From assembly GCA_937896265.1 (NCBI GenBank), contig CALBMD010000490.1, positions 1-9,725 of the forward strand: a DNA stretch of 9,725 nt, in the 5' to 3' direction. Shown piece after piece: positions 6,070 to 9,725 of this stretch (the first letter of the stretch is position 1; every line of letters begins with the position of its first letter). Both the position numbers and the translations under genes were made by a program. The notes beneath the pieces are model-generated. The model saw only the letters and a list, made by a program, of their open reading frames with translations. It was not told where the DNA came from and did not search any database. Source of the DNA: an uncultured Pseudomonadota bacterium (GTDB lineage Bacteria; Bdellovibrionota_B; Oligoflexia; Oligoflexales; Bog-1112).

Positions 6070-6972
6070 ATGCAAACTCCACCGATAACAACCCCTAAAA
6101 ATCTTAGTCTTCATACCGTAAAAAACATCGTTGCAGCAGCAACCATTGCTATACCGGCAATGAGCTTTTTCTTTGTTTTCTACCTTTTTTTACAAGGTGC
6201 TATAGCTATTCATGATTGGGCGCTTTTCTTCGTGATGTTTTTATTTGGCGGCTTTGGCATCACGGTTGGCTACCATCGACTTTTTAGCCATGTTTCGTTT
6301 AAAGCCAAGCCCTGGTTTAAAGTCCTGCTTGGTATTATGGGATCAGCCAGCGCTCAAGGCCCGCTACTTTTTTGGGTAGATATCCATCGGCGGCATCACA
6401 AATTTTCCGACAAAGAAGGCGATCCACACAGCCCCTATTTTTTTGACAACAAGGTTACAATAAAAGGTTTTTTTCGCGCTCATTTCTCTTGGATGTTTGA
6501 GGAAATTTCTCACTCTTGGACTAAAGAGGTCCGAGATTTGATCCGCGACAAGCAAATTATGTGGGTACATCAAAACTACACCGTATTTCTTCTCCTTGGA
6601 ATCCTAACACCTGGCCTTTTTAGCCTTATTTTTGAGCCCTCTTTATTTGGTTTCTTTAAAGGCCTCCTCATCGGTGGACTGTTTCGCATTTTTATCACTC
6701 AACACGTCACCTGGGCTGTAAACTCCTGCTGCCATGTTTTTGGTTTTCGCAGCTATCAAACGACTGATCACAGCACTAATTTTTGGCCGATTGGACTTTT
6801 AGCCCTAGGAGAAGGCTGGCACAATAACCATCACGCCTTTCCATATTCGGCTAGACAAGGTCTGCGTTTTTGGCAGATAGATCCATCCTACTACTTCTTG
6901 CGTATGCTCAGTATCTTCGGCGTAGTATGGGACCTTAAATACCCACGGCAGGACCGCCACATGAAAAGTTGA
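6070..6972 (+). CDS. Membrane acyl-CoA/fatty-acid desaturase (delta-9 type)
   Basis: This 300-residue di-iron integral-membrane desaturase introduces a cis double bond into long acyl chains (acyl-CoA or lipid-bound), controlling membrane fluidity. All three histidine boxes are present: H69RLFSH74, H106RRHH110 and H251NNHH255, the last inside GEGWHNNHHAFP. The extra metal-ligand region TQHVTW is also present (H212). Hydrophobic segments lie at about 20-65, 85-103 and 170-210, as expected for four membrane spans with the boxes on the cytoplasmic side. The length is typical of short bacterial enzymes, with no fused cytochrome b5. The ATG has only a weak SD (AGAG, 6060-6063). No electron donor gene is adjacent, so it must use a ferredoxin, flavodoxin or cytochrome encoded elsewhere. 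Confidence 0.93.
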   Translation: MQTPPITTPKNLSLHTVKNIVAAATIAIPAMSFFFVFYLFLQGAIAIHDWALFFVMFLFGGFGITVGYHRLFSHVSFKAKPWFKVLLGIMGSASAQGPLLFWVDIHRRHHKFSDKEGDPHSPYFFDNKVTIKGFFRAHFSWMFEEISHSWTKEVRDLIRDKQIMWVHQNYTVFLLLGILTPGLFSLIFEPSLFGFFKGLLIGGLFRIFITQHVTWAVNSCCHVFGFRSYQTTDHSTNFWPIGLLALGEGWHNNHHAFPYSARQGLRFWQIDPSYYFLRMLSIFGVVWDLKYPRQDRHMKS

Positions 6973-6991
6973 TACGTAGGTCAATAAACAC

Positions 6992-7019
6992 TTGCGTAAT
7001 GGTTTAAGCCAGATATGAT
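6992..7019 (+). promoter_or_regulatory. Promoter of the small exported protein gene
   Basis: TTGCGT (6992-6997) and TATGAT (7014-7019) are separated by 16 bp. The -10 matches consensus at five of six positions. Initiation near 7026 would give a leader of about 38 nt ending in a strong SD (GGGGAGG, 7053-7059), four bases before the ATG. Confidence 0.5.
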
Positions 7020-7063
7020 GCAATCTTCGACTGCCGTCCTATAGATCGAGTAGGGGAGGTTCC

Positions 7064-7393
7064 ATGAGAAAGGCCTTACCAGCCTTATTTGTGATCGCTG
7101 TGGCAAACTATAGCTATCAAGTTAGCAATCTTAGTGCTGAGCCTAATTTTCATCCAGATGTTAGTTATAAAAATCTATCTTCGAAATTTTCGGGAACCTT
7201 AAACGTCGAGAACCAAAAAGACGGCCAAGAAAGATTTTTCCTCACAACATCAGATGGCAAATATTATTTATCTATTCCAAGAAGACTACTCAACTGCGCC
7301 CGTCGCATTAGGAATAGTAAGACAGTTGAAGTGCGAGGCACAATAGAAGGCCACGAATTGCTTGTATCAAATCTTGTACACAGCCGCACCTAA
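7064..7393 (+). CDS. Small exported protein, 109 aa, possible OB-like fold
   Basis: This is a predicted periplasmic or secreted protein. Residues 1-14 (MRK followed by ALPALFVIAVA) form a signal peptide, and cleavage could occur after A25 (LSA/EP). The mature part alternates short beta strands: FSGTLNV (42-48), RFFLTT (57-62), KYYLSI (66-71), TVEVRGTIEG (87-96) and HELLVSNL (97-104). The pattern of strand, DGKYYL, then VEVRGTIEG resembles small OB-fold proteins of the periplasm, but I cannot name a family. A strong SD and its own promoter suggest a monocistronic gene. It converges on the phosphatase gene with a 50-bp gap in which I see no clear terminator. Confidence 0.75.
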   Translation: MRKALPALFVIAVANYSYQVSNLSAEPNFHPDVSYKNLSSKFSGTLNVENQKDGQERFFLTTSDGKYYLSIPRRLLNCARRIRNSKTVEVRGTIEGHELLVSNLVHSRT

Positions 7394-7443
7394 GGTCCCC
7401 CATTTCTTGCTGAGGTTCAAATTTAGATGCGAGAGCCCTGCTA

Positions 7444-8223
7444 TCACAGCTGCTGCACGATAAGGATGGATAAATCGTCTGGCTTGCCACTAGCTGTATG
7501 CATTGCTTGTGCTGCTGCATCACCAATTTCCGCACACATTTTATCTCCATCCTTAATAACAAGCTGACCAAAGAGATCAAAGTTATCTAAGATGCCATCA
7601 GAAACTAAGATCGTGCGATCACGTTTGGCAACATCTTTCTGAGCTGTAGTATCTATTCTAAGCGCATTAGAACCAAGATAATTAGACACTGAATTGTTCC
7701 TGGCGCGAAAGGCACTAGTATTAGATCCAATGAGTCCTGCTTGCTGCCCAAAGCCTATGAGATTATGTTGAATTGTCGAAATCTTTAGTCGCCCGCGGGC
7801 ACCAACTAACATCCCAGAAGAATCACCAGCGTTATAAAAGCGAATCTTTCGGTTGCTAAGCTCAGCCACCGTTAGAGTGCTAGCTGCCCCAACTCCCAAA
7901 TGAAGAATATTTTGATTAGCTTCTTCAAAAGCTGAGCAGATTTTTTCACGAAGCGACAGGTGCTTATCAGCACCAAGTTTTTTCTTCAAGGCTTCAATAG
8001 CAAGCCGTGAAGCAACTTCTCCACAACGCTGACCACCAAAGCCATCAGCTACTGCTAATACTAATCTAGTATCATCAATAAAGAAAATCCCTAAAGAATC
8101 TTCTGTCACTGACTTTTCAGGATGCCTTCGAATAAAGAAACTAACACGGTAGTGCTCATTTTCCAGCGTCTTACATTCTAGCATATCAACATTAATAAGT
8201 TCGAGCGCTTCCATCCCTACCAT
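7444..8223 (-). CDS. PP2C-type (PPM) serine/threonine protein phosphatase
   Basis: This 259-residue soluble protein should remove phosphate from Ser/Thr residues using two metal ions. The PPM core motifs appear in order: E41-D42, VADGFGG (58-64) with metal ligand Asp60, GAASTL (112-117), NAGDS (131-135), VSDG (207-210) with Asp209, and KPDDLS (247-252) with Asp249/Asp250. All expected metal ligands are present, so it should be active. There is no membrane segment or extra sensor domain. The first ATG (8221-8223) overlaps the kinase gene by 7 nt. A second in-frame ATG at 8212-8214 is also possible, with a GGTAGGG just before it that is too close to be a good SD. Either start implies coupling to kinase translation. 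The two proteins probably act on each other or on one shared target. Confidence 0.92.
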   Translation of the reverse strand: MVGMEALELINVDMLECKTLENEHYRVSFFIRRHPEKSVTEDSLGIFFIDDTRLVLAVADGFGGQRCGEVASRLAIEALKKKLGADKHLSLREKICSAFEEANQNILHLGVGAASTLTVAELSNRKIRFYNAGDSSGMLVGARGRLKISTIQHNLIGFGQQAGLIGSNTSAFRARNNSVSNYLGSNALRIDTTAQKDVAKRDRTILVSDGILDNFDLFGQLVIKDGDKMCAEIGDAAAQAMHTASGKPDDLSILIVQQL

Positions 8224-8927
8224 TCCATATTTTCTAAGTAGGTCTTAAGAATCCCAGCATTGCGAAACTTGCGTTCAATAAGCGAAATCTTGAGGCCGCA
8301 GCAAATAGATTTAACCTGAGGCGGCATTTTAGCATAGTGTTTTTGACCACCAACAAGATCATAGAAAATTCTCACCAAATCACAAACATCTTTACGGATG
8401 TTGGCAGGAGGCGAATCGCGCCAGTCCATGACATCAATGAGCTTCACTTGATAACCGAGGCCAACTTGCTTTACAAATATGTTACCATCATGTAGGTCAC
8501 CATGGTACTCACCCAAGGCATGAATTACCTGAAGACCTCGAGTAATAGCATAAAGAAGATGTAATGCTTCATAATAGTGAAGCCTTTGCCCCTTGAGGTT
8601 AGCTAGGTATTTAGATAGCACCTCTCCTTCGACATACTCAGAAATCAAACAGGTAATCCATTGGTTCTTAAAACGGATTCTCTCATGAGTATGGTATTGA
8701 ATAATTTCATTACAGTTGCGTATCTTATAGAGCTTACGCGCATTACGCTTCATAGATTCATTATCTGGATCTTTATGGGGGAAGAAAAACTTGGCAGCTC
8801 TCTCTATCCCTGTTTCCCGCTCACGGGTCAGGTACACTTCCCCTTCTACGCCAGCACCTAAAAGGCTAATTATCTCGTATTTGTTTGCGAGGATATAGCC
8901 TTTGCTCAAGTCAAAACGAAATGACAT
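8217..8927 (-). CDS. Minimal atypical serine/threonine protein kinase
   Basis: This 236-residue eukaryotic-like kinase lacks any membrane or sensor domain. Visible parts are the glycine loop GAGVEGEV (24-31), a candidate ATP-binding Lys46 (AAKFFF), a hinge SEYVEGEVL (96-104), a catalytic loop HGDLHDGN (142-149) with Asp144 and Asn149, a metal-binding IDV (164-166) in place of DFG, and DVCDL (180-184) as the alpha-F Asp region. Oddities: HRD is HGD, as in aminoglycoside/RIO-like kinases; the alpha-C Glu is not evident; only 15 residues separate the DFG-like Asp from the alpha-F Asp, so the activation segment and APE motif are largely missing; and the C-lobe is short. It could phosphorylate a specific small partner or be weakly active. 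The SD (AGG, about eight bases upstream) is modest. It overlaps the phosphatase gene. Confidence 0.87.
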   Translation of the reverse strand: MSFRFDLSKGYILANKYEIISLLGAGVEGEVYLTRERETGIERAAKFFFPHKDPDNESMKRNARKLYKIRNCNEIIQYHTHERIRFKNQWITCLISEYVEGEVLSKYLANLKGQRLHYYEALHLLYAITRGLQVIHALGEYHGDLHDGNIFVKQVGLGYQVKLIDVMDWRDSPPANIRKDVCDLVRIFYDLVGGQKHYAKMPPQVKSICCGLKISLIERKFRNAGILKTYLENMEW

Positions 8928-8966
8928 GTCTGAGACCTATGAGATGGAGACTTTTGAGACTTAGCT

Positions 8967-8996
8967 ATTATGATCTAAGTGAGGGAACAAAATCAA
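8967..8996 (-). promoter_or_regulatory. Candidate promoter for the kinase-phosphatase operon
   Basis: On the minus strand, TTGATT (plus 8991-8996) and CATAAT (plus 8967-8972) are separated by 18 bp, matching consensus at four and five of six positions. The -10 falls in the loop of a 6-bp inverted repeat (ACTTAG 8959-8964, CTAAGT 8975-8980). The short leader contains three GAGAC copies on the plus strand (8932, 8947, 8956), of unknown meaning. Confidence 0.4.
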
Positions 8997-9018
8997 CAAT
9001 CTTGCAGCAAAAGAGAAA

Positions 9019-9725
9019 TCATAATGAAGAAGAGCTGTTAGAAGAAATCTTCGCAGGTGACCCACCCCAAGACGATGCGCATAAATCAGCCGGCTGATCA
9101 ATCTCAAAAGTTATAGGGTTGATAAAATCTTCATCGACATAGCGCAAACAAATCGATTCTGGGCGACGCTGTGGCCGAAATACTTGATTAATGTGAGTTC
9201 GTAATTTCTCCTGAAACTCTTCCGGAGTACTAAAATAAAACTGGATGTTCTCCGAAAGCGCTCGAGCAAAACTCGGTTGCCCTTTTCGCCGAGTGATACG
9301 AAAAACTAGCTGGCTACTAACACCCATGTCGGCAATATCATAAACAAAATGCCAATGACAGAAGATGCCACCTAATACAAACAAATGAAATAGCTCATGT
9401 GCCTGAACAACATGCGTATAAAGAACAGGCCAACGCATAAAATCAAATACAGCGCCTAGCGAATATGATAATCCGCCTAAAACGATCCACAGCACATCCT
9501 TTAGAGGATAACGATGGCGGTAATAGCCAATAGCAGAGAAAAGACCAAACCACCCTAGGACTAAATAAAAAGTCAGACTCAAATACTCAGGAAAATCTCT
9601 GAAAAATACTGTTTTCAAAACAAGGGCTGTGATACCAATTGTCCAGACAATCAAGAGCACCAACCAACGCCAAGCGCGCTTAAATAAAATCATATGTACG
9701 GGAACAAATGTCGAAATAATCAACA
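9019..9725 (-). CDS. Hemolysin III/PAQR-family membrane protein with soluble tail (N-terminus outside window)
   Basis: This is an integral inner-membrane protein of the HlyIII/PAQR (seven-helix) family, cut by the right window edge. The visible part starts in about the third membrane helix: STFVPV here matches the family's GTYTPF. It continues with spans at about 18-40, 46-66, 76-93 and 107-128 (numbered from the in-frame TTG at 9723, which is probably not the true start). The last span carries HELFH (H109-E110-H113) with H123 further on, the zinc-site pattern of the family. Typical members end soon after this helix. This one continues for about 100 hydrophilic residues (133-234), including RITRRKGQPSF, PEEFQEKLRTHI and a Ser-rich end. 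The first, Glu-containing family motif must lie outside the window. Biochemical function is unsettled in the family; hemolysis is historical naming. Confidence 0.85.
   Translation of the reverse strand, partial: LIISTFVPVHMILFKRAWRWLVLLIVWTIGITALVLKTVFFRDFPEYLSLTFYLVLGWFGLFSAIGYYRHRYPLKDVLWIVLGGLSYSLGAVFDFMRWPVLYTHVVQAHELFHLFVLGGIFCHWHFVYDIADMGVSSQLVFRITRRKGQPSFARALSENIQFYFSTPEEFQEKLRTHINQVFRPQRRPESICLRYVDEDFINPITFEIDQPADLCASSWGGSPAKISSNSSSSL

Noticed and set aside
7394..7443. Bidirectional terminator between the small exported gene and the phosphatase gene
   Set aside because: Only a 4-bp dyad is visible near 7387-7395, and there is no GC-rich stem with a T-run.
8937..9018. Terminator after the HlyIII gene
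   Set aside because: The 6-bp stem at 8959-8980 has a 10-base loop and is not followed by a T-run on the minus strand. A promoter reading is more likely.
8885..9097. 70-codon plus-strand frame between the kinase and HlyIII genes
   Set aside because: It is antisense to the kinase start and the HlyIII tail. It has no motif and no SD.
9019..9723. TTG at 9723 as the true start of the HlyIII-like protein
   Set aside because: The family's first membrane helices and N-terminal motif are missing. The frame is open to the window edge, so the gene almost certainly begins beyond it.

Overview
The window reads as an ordinary chromosomal stretch of a diderm (Gram-negative) bacterium. GC content is moderate, a little above 40% by eye. 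The diderm call rests on a lipobox lipoprotein, several predicted exported proteins, and Shine-Dalgarno (SD) and sigma70-like signals that look standard. I cannot place the organism firmly. The mix is compatible with a delta/Oligoflexia-like or another poorly sampled lineage, but this is a weak guess. I saw no RNA genes, CRISPR array, insertion sequence or phage genes.

Layout. Positions 2-127 hold the 3' end of a plus-strand gene that starts outside the window. It converges on a minus-strand 199-residue helical protein (142-741). Upstream of that, also on the minus strand, lies a small Cys-containing lipoprotein (853-1320). A 241-bp divergent control region (1321-1561) carries a perfect 16-bp palindrome and a foldable leader. 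It leads into a plus-strand DASS-family dicarboxylate/anion transporter with a TTG start (1562-2980). Only 2 nt later, the transporter meets the end of an unrecognised 612-residue protein with coiled coils and hydrophobic hairpins (minus, 2983-4821). Upstream of that protein is an aldose 1-epimerase-like gene (minus, 4913-5770) that appears to be leaderless. A 299-bp divergent gap with a strong hairpin precedes a plus-strand membrane acyl-CoA/fatty-acid desaturase (6070-6972) and a small exported protein (7064-7393). The rest is on the minus strand. A PP2C-type phosphatase (7444-8223) overlaps the end of an atypical small protein kinase (8217-8927). Upstream of both is the 3' part of a hemolysin III/PAQR-like membrane protein with an unusual soluble tail (9019-9725, truncated by the window edge).

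How the genes work together. The only pair tightly linked by sequence is kinase plus phosphatase. They overlap by 7 nt, are probably translationally coupled, and look like an opposing phosphorylation switch whose target is not evident here. The other genes look like single transcription units: carboxylate uptake, sugar mutarotation, lipid desaturation and envelope proteins. The most novel items are the 612-residue protein, the minimal kinase, the tailed HlyIII protein, and the palindrome/hairpin control elements. I found no convincing new multi-gene system.
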